Assembly: GCF_003702045.1 (NCBI RefSeq)
Contig: NZ_RBTP01000076.1
Location: 120,257-184,256 of the forward strand
Reading direction: 5' to 3'
Length of the DNA: 64,000 bases
From: Pseudomonas viridiflava
Lineage (GTDB): Bacteria; Pseudomonadota; Gammaproteobacteria; Pseudomonadales; Pseudomonadaceae
The position numbers and the translations under genes are program-made. Below, one piece after another: positions 1 to 7,538 of this stretch. How positions within the stretch are numbered: the stretch's first letter is position 1; the number at the start of each line of letters is the position of its first letter. The notes below the pieces were generated by a model. It did no database searches. It saw only the letters and a list, made by a program, of their open reading frames with translations, and was not told the origin of the DNA.

Positions 1-25
1 GTGACGCTCTGCGTCACATTTCAAG
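1..25. repeat. REP-like palindrome arm at the window edge
   Basis: The window opens with GTGACGCTCTGCGTCAC, a short palindrome. The same 17 bases occur at about 4969-4985, again just past the 3' end of a minus-strand gene and again followed by a near-identical CAT(T/C)TCAAG tail. It is probably one arm of a larger REP element cut by the window edge. Confidence 0.6.
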
Positions 26-51
26 CGAATGGAAATGCCCTTAGATCGCTG

Positions 52-1062
52 TTAAACCAGCCCTTCTTTCTGCAATTCACTCTTCAGGTACGCGTAGTAA
101 ATCGGTCCGGCCACCACGCCCGGCAGGCCGAACGCGGCTTCGAACAGCAGCATGGCCAACAGCAGCTCCCACGACTTGGCATTGATCTGCCCGCCTACGA
201 TCCGTGCGTTGAGGAAGTACTCGACCTTGTGGATCACGATCAGATAACCCAGCGCCGCCAATGCCACCCAGATCGAGATCGACATGCCGACGATGAAGAT
301 CAGCGTGTTGGACATCAGGTTCCCCACTACCGGCAACAGCCCGAGCAGGAAGGTCATGATGATCAGGGTTTTGGTCAGCGGCAGGTGAATACCGCATAGC
401 GGCAGGACGATGGCGAGGAATACCGAGGTGAACGCGGTGTTGAGCAGGGAAATCTTGATCTGGGCAAACACGATGTTGCGGAACGCCCGGCTGACCAGAT
501 AAAGCCGGTCGAACAGCGCCGAGGCCAGCGGTTTGCGCGCATGAACATCGGAAATCCGCTGCAAGGCAATGATCGCACCCAGCACCATACCGATCAGCAT
601 GGTCACGAACATATGGGCGGCGCCCTTGCCGATCAGTTGCAACTCGCCGATGTGTTTCTGCAGCCACTGAAACAGCGACACCTGAAACTCGGCCGCGCTG
701 GCGGGCAGGTAAGAATCGATAAAGGGCGGCAGCTGACCGCGGGCCCGGTCGACCAGCGTCATGAACTTGTCCAGCGACGCGCCGGGGTTCTCGGCTTCAT
801 GAAGGACAAAACTGATGACACCTGCAAACAGCAGGGTCAGCAGACTGACGATGATGGTGCCCAGCAGCGCAACCGCCAACCACCTGGCACGTTCGCCGGA
901 GATGAGCTTTTGCAACTTGGGAGTCAGCATATTAACCAGTTCGAAGACCAGCAGACCGGCCAGCAGGCTGGGCAACAACTTGAAAGGCAACACCAACAGC
1001 AGACCGCCGAATACAAGAATCCAGCTGGCTATTAATACCTGACGCGCAGAAAACGTTGGCAT
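52..1062 (-). CDS. AI-2E family transporter (PerM/UPF0118-type membrane protein)
   Basis: This is a 336-residue polytopic inner-membrane protein. Hydrophobic segments lie near residues 10-45, 60-90 and 150-170, and a dense block fills about 200-325. The C-terminal half carries the family signature: a GLLPVVGN turn followed by a GLPGVVAGPIYYAYLK ending. A hydrophilic stretch at about 90-145 separates the first membrane pairs from the core. The family is named for the E. coli autoinducer-2 exporter, but most members have no proven substrate, and some act in ion or proton exchange, so no substrate is claimed. The start is supported by a GAGGG ribosome binding site just upstream. The stop lies about 30 bases from a REP-like palindrome at the window edge. 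Confidence 0.85.
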   Translation of the reverse strand: MPTFSARQVLIASWILVFGGLLLVLPFKLLPSLLAGLLVFELVNMLTPKLQKLISGERARWLAVALLGTIIVSLLTLLFAGVISFVLHEAENPGASLDKFMTLVDRARGQLPPFIDSYLPASAAEFQVSLFQWLQKHIGELQLIGKGAAHMFVTMLIGMVLGAIIALQRISDVHARKPLASALFDRLYLVSRAFRNIVFAQIKISLLNTAFTSVFLAIVLPLCGIHLPLTKTLIIMTFLLGLLPVVGNLMSNTLIFIVGMSISIWVALAALGYLIVIHKVEYFLNARIVGGQINAKSWELLLAMLLFEAAFGLPGVVAGPIYYAYLKSELQKEGLV

Positions 1063-1249
1063 AGACCCTCAAAGGGCAGCACGAAGAGGTGGGCAGTCTG
1101 CCAGCGTTCGCAGCAGAGAACCAGTCATCCCGAAGCGGGAAAACATGCAGCCCAAGCATCTATTGGATGACCGGAGAAATAACCCGACGCAAGTGCCGTG
1201 TTTACTGCACCCGCGCCGGTCGCATGCGGCTGTAAACGCTGCTGGAAAA

Positions 1250-1540
1250 TTATTTCTTCTTGAGACAATCACTCATGAAGCTCTTGCGGGCGTCGCCCTT
1301 GAGCTCCTGAGTGGAAGCGGTCGCGTTACAGGTCTTCATCTTTTCCTGCTGGGTGGCGGCAGGAGCTGGCGCGGCTTTCAGACAGGTGCTCATGAACGTT
1401 TTGCGTTCATCCCCCTTGAGCGATTTGGCACTCGCATCGGCGTTGCAGGTGGTCATCTTGTTCTGCTGCGCCGTCGCGGCAAAACCCTGAGCGGAAAACA
1501 TCAGGCCAACGAGCAATAAAGGAATACCGATCTTCTTCAT
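1250..1540 (-). CDS. psiF: PsiF-family periplasmic repeat protein
   Basis: This is a 96-residue small exported protein. The chosen start (MKKIGIPLLL) gives a clean signal peptide with cleavage probably after AQGFA. An upstream in-frame ATG at 1576 would put 12 extra polar residues before the signal and is unlikely. The mature protein is two copies of a repeat of about 27 residues. Each copy has the pattern M-x-T-C-N-A...LKGD-x-RK-x-F-M-S-x-C-L-K, so each repeat holds one Cys pair. This matches the PsiF repeat family, named for a phosphate-starvation-inducible E. coli gene of unknown biochemical function. No Pho box was identified here. The gene stands alone, in tandem with the AI-2E permease about 190 bases downstream. 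Confidence 0.8.
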   Translation of the reverse strand: MKKIGIPLLLVGLMFSAQGFAATAQQNKMTTCNADASAKSLKGDERKTFMSTCLKAAPAPAATQQEKMKTCNATASTQELKGDARKSFMSDCLKKK

Positions 1541-1693
1541 CGTTCGACTCTCCAGGTCCGCTGTACCGGTCGGCACAGACTCGAAATCAGTGTAGTCAAA
1601 ATGTTGCAGAATATGAGGGATGATCAGGCGCCATGATTGGCATTCATTTTAAAGAGGCGGATAGTTGCGCCTCGCTAACCTGTCGGCCTTCCA

Positions 1694-2575
1694 ATGCAAT
1701 ACGCGTTTCCACTGCTCACCATCTTCATCTGGTCCGTCAACACCGTCGTCACCAAAGCGGCGTCCGGGCTAATCTTCCCCTCTGAAATAGGCTTCTATCG
1801 CTGGTTGCTGGCAGGACTCCTGTTCACGCCCTTCATGCTCATCCCGGTCTGGAAAAACCGCGCAGCCATCAAGCCGCTGATTGGCAAGATCGTGGTGCTG
1901 GGTGCATTGGGCATGGCGGTGTATCAAAGCCTTGCGTATTTCGCCGCTGGCATGACCACAGCCACCAACATGGGCATCATCCAGTCGCTGGTGCCAGTCA
2001 TGGCGCTGGGGCTGTCCATAGCGTGTCTGGGCACGAGGCTGACTTGGGGCGCGCTGCTCGGCGCGGTGATTTCTTTCGCGGGCGTCATCGTGGTGGTCGC
2101 CGCTGGCAATCTGAGCGGACTTATCGAGCAAGGGGTCAATCGAGGAGATGCAATTGTGCTGGTCGCTGCTGCAGCCTATGCCTTTTACAGCATGCTGTTG
2201 AAGAAATGGCAATTGCGTCTGCCGCCCCTGCACTTGCTGTACATGCAGATTCTGGTCGCGATTGTGGTGCTGTTTCCACTGTTCATTCTGTCGCCGCGGA
2301 CCGGCTTGAACGCGAGCAATATCCCCCTGGTGCTGTATGCAGCGATCCCTACCTCCATGCTAGCGCCGTGGCTGTGGATGACCTCGATCATGCGCCTGGG
2401 TCCAAGCCGCACCACGCTATTTTTCAACCTGATGCCGATCGCCACGGCCCTCATTGCGGCCGTGGCGCTTGGCGAACAGCTGGCGCTTTATCACCTGTAT
2501 GGCGGCGCGCTGACTTTGTGCGGCGTCATCCTGGCAGAACGCTGGAAGACCCTGCTACCACTCAGAAAAGGCTAG
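1694..2575 (+). CDS. EamA/DMT-family transporter
   Basis: This 293-residue protein has about ten hydrophobic segments arranged as two EamA repeats (roughly residues 5-135 and 150-285). This is the usual layout of drug/metabolite exporters in the inner membrane. The first repeat begins with FPLLTIFIWSVNTVVTK, a typical first helix with conserved W and N. The second ends with the GGALTLCGVILAERWK pattern common at the C-terminus of the family. The substrate cannot be read from the sequence; characterised relatives export amino acids, nucleotides or drugs. No strong ribosome binding site precedes the ATG. The stop overlaps by 4 bases the stop of the convergent 75-residue gene. Confidence 0.85.
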   Translation: MQYAFPLLTIFIWSVNTVVTKAASGLIFPSEIGFYRWLLAGLLFTPFMLIPVWKNRAAIKPLIGKIVVLGALGMAVYQSLAYFAAGMTTATNMGIIQSLVPVMALGLSIACLGTRLTWGALLGAVISFAGVIVVVAAGNLSGLIEQGVNRGDAIVLVAAAAYAFYSMLLKKWQLRLPPLHLLYMQILVAIVVLFPLFILSPRTGLNASNIPLVLYAAIPTSMLAPWLWMTSIMRLGPSRTTLFFNLMPIATALIAAVALGEQLALYHLYGGALTLCGVILAERWKTLLPLRKG

Positions 2576-2799
2576 GCCGTCGCGCTGCCCTCACCGCCCT
2601 CCACGCTGTGGATCGATACGTCGGTGATACCGGCAGCGTGGGGCATACCGACTTCAGGAAGATCATCCAGCTCGACGTGATGCTTCAACGCCAGTTCATG
2701 CACGATTTCAATGATCGGCACGTCCAGGTCTTCGATGACATCCACATGGTGCTCACCCAGCAGGGTGTACTCGATTTCATACAGTTCTTTATCGCCCAT
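2572..2799 (-). CDS. 75-residue acidic conserved hypothetical protein
   Basis: This small protein is very acidic, rich in Glu and Asp with clustered His (GEHHVDVIEDLDVPIIEIVHELALKHH split over residues 15-41). It has no signal peptide or membrane segment, so it is probably cytosolic. A GGAAG ribosome binding site lies about 7 bases before the ATG. It converges on the EamA gene with a 4-base overlap at the stop codons. I do not recognise a named family. The coding call rests on the ribosome binding site, the even amino-acid composition and the fit to the gap. The alternating acidic and hydrophobic middle suggests a small folded domain rather than disorder. Confidence 0.6.
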   Translation of the reverse strand: MGDKELYEIEYTLLGEHHVDVIEDLDVPIIEIVHELALKHHVELDDLPEVGMPHAAGITDVSIHSVEGGEGSATA

Positions 2800-2858
2800 C
2801 GCATCACTTCCTGGCCGTCATCTATTAACGGCTGATCACGAATTACTGCCTGATTGAG

Positions 2859-3473
2859 TTAAAGGCCGGCAGCCTTGAGGCGCGCGGCGTGTGCTATGAA
2901 CAGGCGTACAGGATCCACGCCTTTGCCGACCAGCCCGAAGGTTTGGTTGACGATGTCAAAATGGTCGAGCGTAAAGTCATCCCCGATGACCGTGCCCAGG
3001 TGCGAACTGAAACGCCCGACCATGCCATCAGATTGACCTCGCTCTTTCCTGAACGTGCGAGCGAATATTCGACAGGTTACGTTGGTGCCATCGATCAGGT
3101 TGCGCCCGTGATTGGTTACGCCCGGTTTCAGGACCCGGGACCAGGAGTAGTAGCGCACGCCATCGACCAGTTCTTCGCCACTCTCACCCCAAAACTGCGG
3201 CAAACCCTGGGGATACTGCCTGTTGAACAGCGCAAACCCGGTGGTGGTCAGGGACTGATGCGAGGCGGTGATGTCCATCGGCAACTTCGGCCCGCGATAG
3301 CCGGTCTCGAACGCGACGATCGTCCAGGCGAGCAGCCCGATCAACGCATTCACGACTCGCCCGCCCAGCGTCCCGAGTGGAAAATGTCGCTCCAGATAGT
3401 CCGCCAGCTCAGATCCGAAGTGATTAAGCCTTTCCAACAGTAGCGGTGTGTTTTCGGCCTGGCGGAACAACAT
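2859..3473 (-). pseudogene. Truncated secreted triacylglycerol lipase (3' remnant)
   Basis: The reading frame encodes the C-terminal half of a Pseudomonas family-I lipase. Recognisable blocks in order are GSELADYLERHFP, the FNRQYPQGLP segment, GVRYYSW, SDGMVGRFSSHLGTVIGDD and LDHFDIVNQTFGL, ending in RLKAAGL just as full-length lipases do. The catalytic Asp (in SDGMVG) and His (in LDHFD) are kept. The whole N-terminal half, with the secretion signal, oxyanion hole and nucleophile GHSQG elbow, is missing: homology stops near base 3430, and the osmE promoter region follows directly. The open frame runs upstream to 3647 only as noise antisense to osmE. A lipase without its nucleophile cannot be active, so this is called a deletion remnant. 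Confidence 0.75.
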
Positions 3474-3511
3474 GACCACCAGAAGTGCTGCCTTATCGCC
3501 ATCTTTTTTTC

Positions 3512-3539
3512 GAACTCTTGCCCCCCTCCTTCGCTCCAA
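3512..3539 (+). promoter_or_regulatory. Candidate AlgU (sigma-E type) promoter of osmE
   Basis: GAACTC at 3512-3517, a 17-base spacer and TCCAA at 3535-3539 resemble the AlgU consensus GAACTT-N16/17-TCtgA (five of six at -35; T, C and final A at -10). The -10 lies 45 bases before the osmE ATG. The osmE gene of P. aeruginosa is reported in the AlgU regulon, which fits. This is pattern matching by eye only. Confidence 0.45.
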
Positions 3540-3583
3540 GCTGCAACGGGCCAAGACCGGCTCTGACATGTGGAGCAATAAAG

Positions 3584-3922
3584 ATGTACAACAAAATCCT
3601 CGCAGCAACCTTTGTATTGGCGACGATGGCTGGCTGCAGCAACACAACCGTGCAGAACCCGGTGGACTACGTCACCTACCGCAACGAGCCACTGGTCAAG
3701 CAGGTCGAGAACGGCATGACCCGCCAGCAGGTCCTGACCATCGGCGGCGAGCCATCGTCGACCATCGACCGCAAGGTCAACACCGGCACCTGCAACAACT
3801 ACGTGATGGCTAAAGATGGCCATAAGCAGGTCTACCACGTCAGCTTCAACAGCGACGGCCGCGTGACTAATAAAGGTTTTATGACCTGCGAACAGCGCGA
3901 AGCGAATGAGCGCGCGATGTAA
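3584..3922 (+). CDS. osmE: Osmotically inducible lipoprotein OsmE (SmpA/OmlA fold)
   Basis: This 112-residue lipoprotein starts at MYNKIL, with GGAG 9 bases upstream. A longer frame from 3485 would only add residues without a signal. Residues 1-16 are a signal peptide ending in the lipobox M-A-G-C, so Cys17 is the lipidated residue. The rest matches OsmE: PVDYVTYRNEPLVK, then GMTRQQVLTIGGEPSS, the conserved turn of the SmpA/OmlA domain, and the TCNNYV motif. The protein is expected on the periplasmic face of a membrane. Its role is unknown beyond induction by osmotic or envelope stress. A strong bidirectional terminator follows, and an AlgU-like promoter precedes it. Confidence 0.9.
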   Translation: MYNKILAATFVLATMAGCSNTTVQNPVDYVTYRNEPLVKQVENGMTRQQVLTIGGEPSSTIDRKVNTGTCNNYVMAKDGHKQVYHVSFNSDGRVTNKGFMTCEQREANERAM

Positions 3923-3934
3923 CTCAGCGCATAC

Positions 3935-3969
3935 AAAAAAGCCCGATGCATGACGCATCGGGCTTTTTT
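3935..3969 (+). terminator. Rho-independent terminator after osmE
   Basis: A perfect 9-base stem GCCCGATGC/GCATCGGGC (3941-3949 and 3955-3963) with a 5-base loop is followed by six T and preceded by six A. It can therefore stop osmE on the plus strand and the 28-residue gene on the minus strand. Confidence 0.9.
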
Positions 3970-3993
3970 ATGTGTACGTTTTTTGTCCGAACT

Positions 3994-4080
3994 TCAGAAC
4001 ACCAGCTTGAACAATGCAATCACCACAATCAGGCCGATCAGGAAAATGATACCGATGGTGCTTCCCAGAAACTTGAGCAT
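3994..4080 (-). CDS. 28-residue single-pass membrane microprotein
   Basis: The frame on the minus strand reads ATG at 4080 to TGA at 3994. It encodes a peptide that begins MLKFLGSTIG and continues as one hydrophobic helix rich in Ile, Leu and Val, ending FKLVF. A clear ribosome binding site (GTGGAG) lies about 6 bases before the ATG, and the bidirectional terminator at 3935-3969 lies just downstream. The peptide has a positively charged Lys at each end of the hydrophobic core and no room for a cleaved signal, so it is most likely an inner-membrane-spanning microprotein. No function is known to me. It is easily missed because of its size. Confidence 0.7.
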   Translation of the reverse strand: MLKFLGSTIGIIFLIGLIVVIALFKLVF

Positions 4081-4283
4081 GTGAATCTCCACGATTTATA
4101 GGTCTCAAGGCTGGGACCACAGGCGGGCACGCTCGTTTCTTATATTTTTTACGCGTTCAGCAAAGCGTGAAACCTGCAAAATCAGATAAAACTTTCTCGC
4201 CGTTCGTCACTCACAACCCTTGATGATCTTGCCGGGCAACACATAGAGCGAGACACACAACCTGATGAATCTGGAGATACCTC

Positions 4284-4817
4284 ATGATTTCTGCACCACA
4301 GCTATCCGATGTAAGCAGTCTGCGCCAACGTGCGCGCCAGAACGTTGAGAATGGTGCGGTGACTGAAGGCTACAACGCTGATCGCGAGACAGTCCTGCGC
4401 CTGCTCAATGAGTCGCTGGCAACCGAACTGGTCTGCGTGCTGCGCTACAAGCGTCACTACTACATGGCGACGGGCCTGAAGGCCAGTGTCGCGGCGTCCG
4501 AGTTTCTGGAACACGCGCAGCAGGAAGCCGAGCACGCCGACAAGCTGGCCGAACGTATCGTGCAATTGGGCGGCGAGCCTGAGTTCAACCCCGACACACT
4601 GTCGAAGAACTCTCACGCTCAGTACGTGGCAGGCACCACGCTCAAGGAAATGGTTTACGAGGACTTGGTTGCCGAGCGCATTGCCGTCGACAGCTATCGT
4701 GAAATCATTCAATACATCGGCGACACCGATCCGACTACGCGTCGCATCTTTGAAGAAATCCTCGCACAGGAAGAAGAGCACGCCGACGACATGGCGGACA
4801 TCCTGAACGACCTGTGA
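4284..4817 (+). CDS. Bacterioferritin-like (ferritin-like di-iron) protein
   Basis: This 177-residue protein is an all-helical ferritin-like four-helix bundle with the expected di-iron ligands: Glu48 in helix A, the ExxH motif Glu81/His84 in helix B, Glu131 in helix C and the ExxH motif Glu163/His166 in helix D. It is somewhat longer than classical bacterioferritin (about 155 residues) because of an N-terminal extension of about 25 residues. I see no obvious haem-ligand Met in the Bfr position. The expected role is Fe(II) oxidation and storage, or iron detoxification, in the cytosol. A strong terminator follows the gene. In P. aeruginosa a similar 'probable bacterioferritin' also lies near osmE. 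Confidence 0.85.
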   Translation: MISAPQLSDVSSLRQRARQNVENGAVTEGYNADRETVLRLLNESLATELVCVLRYKRHYYMATGLKASVAASEFLEHAQQEAEHADKLAERIVQLGGEPEFNPDTLSKNSHAQYVAGTTLKEMVYEDLVAERIAVDSYREIIQYIGDTDPTTRRIFEEILAQEEEHADDMADILNDL

Positions 4818-4833
4818 TTCGGGACTGAAAGCC

Positions 4834-4862
4834 AAAGCCAGGATGTTTATCCTGGCTTTTTT
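4834..4862 (+). terminator. Rho-independent terminator after the bacterioferritin-like gene
   Basis: An 11-base stem (AAAGCCAGGAT with ATCCTGGCTTT) and a GTTT loop is followed by a T run, 17 bases after the stop codon. Confidence 0.9.
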
Positions 4863-4883
4863 GTGGTCGTTGTCCCGTCATGA

Positions 4884-4984
4884 GCGGCATTCCCACGCGG
4901 AGCGTGAGGAACGATCAGGTATGCCCCGACACTGATCGTGCCGACGCTCCGCGTGGGCATGCCGCCTGTGACGCTCTGCGTCAC
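4884..4984. repeat. REP-like palindrome cluster
   Basis: The stretch holds GCATTCCCACGCGGAGCGTG, the inverse arm CACGCTCCGCGTGGGCATGC in slightly altered form, the GATCGT/ACGATC core on both strands, and a terminal GTGACGCTCTGCGTCAC palindrome. The same words recur near 8190, 10873, 30437, 36908 and 43198. It lies between convergent genes, as REP elements usually do. Confidence 0.8.
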
Positions 4985-5001
4985 ATCTCAAGCCAGGGCG
5001 T

Positions 5002-7068
5002 TTACTTGACGGTCTTCGGCGCCTTGCCCGAGCGCATTTGCTCCAGCAGCGGGCCACACTGATTCGGCTCACTGTCGCCCGTCGCGACCAGTGCCAGCAA
5101 TCCTGCCGCTGGGCCGATGGTAGCGCCCAGCAGAACCATTCCCGCGCCACGCAACAACAACGGCCCTGACTGTACGCCTGCATTAGGCCGGGCGAACGGT
5201 CCGTTGACGTACAGCGGCGAGCGCAGCGAGAACACCCGGAAGCCTTTGGATTCAGGATTGATCTGCAAATCCAGCTGCTCGGTTTTCAGGTTGGCCGTGC
5301 CGCTGATGTAAATGATCGCGTTCTCGGTATCGAACACGAACAGGCGACTGGTCGCCAGACCGTCCTTGATACCGAAATCGGATGCGGCGCAGTTGATCTT
5401 CACATCCTTGTCACCGAACAGTTTGCCGACCACGTAATTACCCACGTTAAGCCCGGCGATCTCCATCAGGCCACGGCTGATCGCGCCATCGTTGACCAGC
5501 ATCTTCATCTCGCCATTGGCCGTGCCCAGTAGCGCTGCGACCGAGTTGCCACGACCGGTGATATCCGCATCGCCGTTCAGCTCACCGAAACTGGTTTTCA
5601 TCGGTTCGAAGGTGGGGAACAACTGCTTGAGCTTGAAGTTGCGCGCCGACAGCTTCGCCCGGCCGAGCAGCGGCTTGTCCCGCCCATCGAGACGAATGTC
5701 CGCGTCCAGCTTGCCACCGGCCACGCCGAAGCGCAGCGGCTCAAGGCTGAGCTGGCCATCGTTCAAAATCAGATGCGTGTAAAGGTCGGTGAACGGCAGG
5801 TCCGGGCTCTGCACGATGCGCTTGCCAGTGAACTCGACGTCTGCGTCCATCGCACGCCAGCGGTCTGTCTGGAATTCTTCCACCGGCAATACCTTGCCTG
5901 AAGGCTGCTTGCTCTCCCCGCCGCGCTTCTTCTGAGCCGCGTTGGAGTCAGCCCCGATCAGCGGCGCCAAGTCACTGAACAGCAGTTGATCGGACACCAG
6001 CACGCCCGTCAGCTTGGGCCGCGGCTGACTGGCGACATAGCCCAGATCACCGTGAATATCACTTTTGCCAATTTTGCCGTTGAATTTCTCATAGCTGAAA
6101 CTGGCGCCCGCCGGGTCATGCAGCTTGGCGATCAGGCGGCCGTCCGTCGAGTAGGCGGGTGAGTCGGGCAACGTAACGCCAGTCAGCGGATAGAGATTGC
6201 TCAGGCTGGCACCGGACAGCTTCAAGCGCAGGTCCAGGGCGCCGAGATTTTGTGGGTCGGTCACGGTCCCGGCGATCACGACATGGGTGTCGCCAACCTT
6301 GACGTCGGCCTGCACCGGAAAGGGCAGCGCGGCGTCTTTCAATGCCAGCAAGCCACCGATTTTGCCCGTGCCATTGAGTTGCTGGCCGTGGTACTGACCT
6401 TTGACGGCCAGACCGAACGCATAGTCTTGCGGCACTGCGCCTTTGTCCTGGGCCTTCTTCGCCTCCTTGCTGCCGACGATCTCGCCAAAGGGGATCGGCT
6501 TGCCGAGCATGTCGATCACCACGTCCAGCTGGGTGTTCAGGGTCTGATCATTGAAGCCCACCAAGCCTTTGTCGAACTTGATGGCACCGATGTCCACTTC
6601 CCATTTCGTCGGTTCGGCATTGGGGTCTGACTTGGGCAGATCGAACACCCAGTTGGCACGCCCGTCGGCCAGACGCTCCAGTTTTGCTTCCGGACCGGTC
6701 AGGTCAATGCGCGGGATGACCACGTGCTGCGCCAGCAAGGGCAGTAGCGATAAGCGAAACTCAACCTGTTTGAGCGTGACCATCTGCGGCTGTTTCAACC
6801 ACTCCGGGTTGCCCAGGGTCAGGTCTTGAGCGATGAACAGCGGCGAGGGAATCCAGGCCCGCCAGCCACCCAGATCAGGCTCGCGCGTCCACTGAACGTC
6901 CAGATTGCCATTGATGGCGAACGGGCGATGCAGCGCTTCGCTGACCTTTTCATTGAGGGTGGGTTTGATGCGATTCCAGTCGAAAGTGACGATCACAATG
7001 ATCAACACGGCCAATAGCACCAACAAAGTGGCGCCTGTCCACGCGAAAATCCTACGGCTGCGCGTCAT
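5002..7068 (-). CDS. AsmA-family envelope protein
   Basis: This 688-residue protein starts at MTRSRRIFAWTG, preceded by GGAGAG; an upstream ATG at 7206 has no such site. Residues 7-30 form one membrane anchor. The AsmA N-terminal domain follows, with the motifs FDWNRIKPTLNEKVSEAL and DLTLGNPEW and the DLTGPEAKLERLADGRANW segment. The rest is a long beta-rich region ending in an AsmA-like C-terminal domain (NDGAISRGLMEIAGLNVG onward). AsmA-like proteins are now viewed as periplasm-spanning bridges that move phospholipids to the outer membrane, or as assembly factors. Which role applies here is inference. Near residue 665 a second hydrophobic stretch (GMVLLGATIGPAAGLLALVA) could insert into a membrane. 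Confidence 0.85.
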   Translation of the reverse strand: MTRSRRIFAWTGATLLVLLAVLIIVIVTFDWNRIKPTLNEKVSEALHRPFAINGNLDVQWTREPDLGGWRAWIPSPLFIAQDLTLGNPEWLKQPQMVTLKQVEFRLSLLPLLAQHVVIPRIDLTGPEAKLERLADGRANWVFDLPKSDPNAEPTKWEVDIGAIKFDKGLVGFNDQTLNTQLDVVIDMLGKPIPFGEIVGSKEAKKAQDKGAVPQDYAFGLAVKGQYHGQQLNGTGKIGGLLALKDAALPFPVQADVKVGDTHVVIAGTVTDPQNLGALDLRLKLSGASLSNLYPLTGVTLPDSPAYSTDGRLIAKLHDPAGASFSYEKFNGKIGKSDIHGDLGYVASQPRPKLTGVLVSDQLLFSDLAPLIGADSNAAQKKRGGESKQPSGKVLPVEEFQTDRWRAMDADVEFTGKRIVQSPDLPFTDLYTHLILNDGQLSLEPLRFGVAGGKLDADIRLDGRDKPLLGRAKLSARNFKLKQLFPTFEPMKTSFGELNGDADITGRGNSVAALLGTANGEMKMLVNDGAISRGLMEIAGLNVGNYVVGKLFGDKDVKINCAASDFGIKDGLATSRLFVFDTENAIIYISGTANLKTEQLDLQINPESKGFRVFSLRSPLYVNGPFARPNAGVQSGPLLLRGAGMVLLGATIGPAAGLLALVATGDSEPNQCGPLLEQMRSGKAPKTVK

Positions 7069-7312
7069 GCATGACTCTCCAGAAAACAGTGCTCCGGCCT
7101 TGGTGCACTGAATACGACATGCCCGTTCGACTGACAAAAGCGTCGAGGGTTTGATCGGGTTGGGCAAATAAGCCAGTGGCCTGCCGAGGTTGCAGGCCCG
7201 GCTCAATCATTTTGGTTGATTCCCACCATCATCTTTATGAACTTCTTTACACGCAGGCTCGGCGGCATAGTGCATGCCTACACCATCTTCCGCTCTTTCG
7301 AGGAGCACAGCC

Positions 7313-7450
7313 ATGAAACCCCACCTGTTATTGAGCCTTTTTCTGTCGATCTTCGCCGCCGGTGCCTACGCAGCGCCAGCGCAGGAACGCGAGCAACGCC
7401 TGGCTGAAAGCGGCCCCGACCGTCTGGTGCAGCAGTACCAACGCGTCTGA
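7313..7450 (+). CDS. 45-residue small secreted peptide
   Basis: The frame starts at ATG 7313 with a strong GAGGAG ribosome binding site and ends at TGA 7450. Residues 1-20 form a signal peptide (MKPHLLLSLFLSIFAAGAYA), cleavable after AYA. The mature part is about 25 polar, charged residues (APAQEREQRLAES and GPDRLVQQYQRV). It is probably periplasmic and helical. No family is recognised. It sits between the divergent AsmA gene and the desT-like regulator gene. A weak inverted repeat (TTGCCTG at about 7460 and CAGGCAA at about 7482) lies just after its stop. Confidence 0.65.
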   Translation: MKPHLLLSLFLSIFAAGAYAAPAQEREQRLAESGPDRLVQQYQRV

Positions 7451-7538
7451 TCGCCCTGCTTGCCTGAAAAGCCCTTCGACGCAGGCAAAGCGCATTTGTT
7501 AAAGTGCGACGCAGCCTATTCCACGAATCGTTTGAGCC

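Noticed and set aside
4884-4984. A CRISPR array or integron attachment cluster
   Set aside because: The repeats are palindromic, of variable spacing and intergenic at many sites, with no regular spacers, no cas genes and no integrase.
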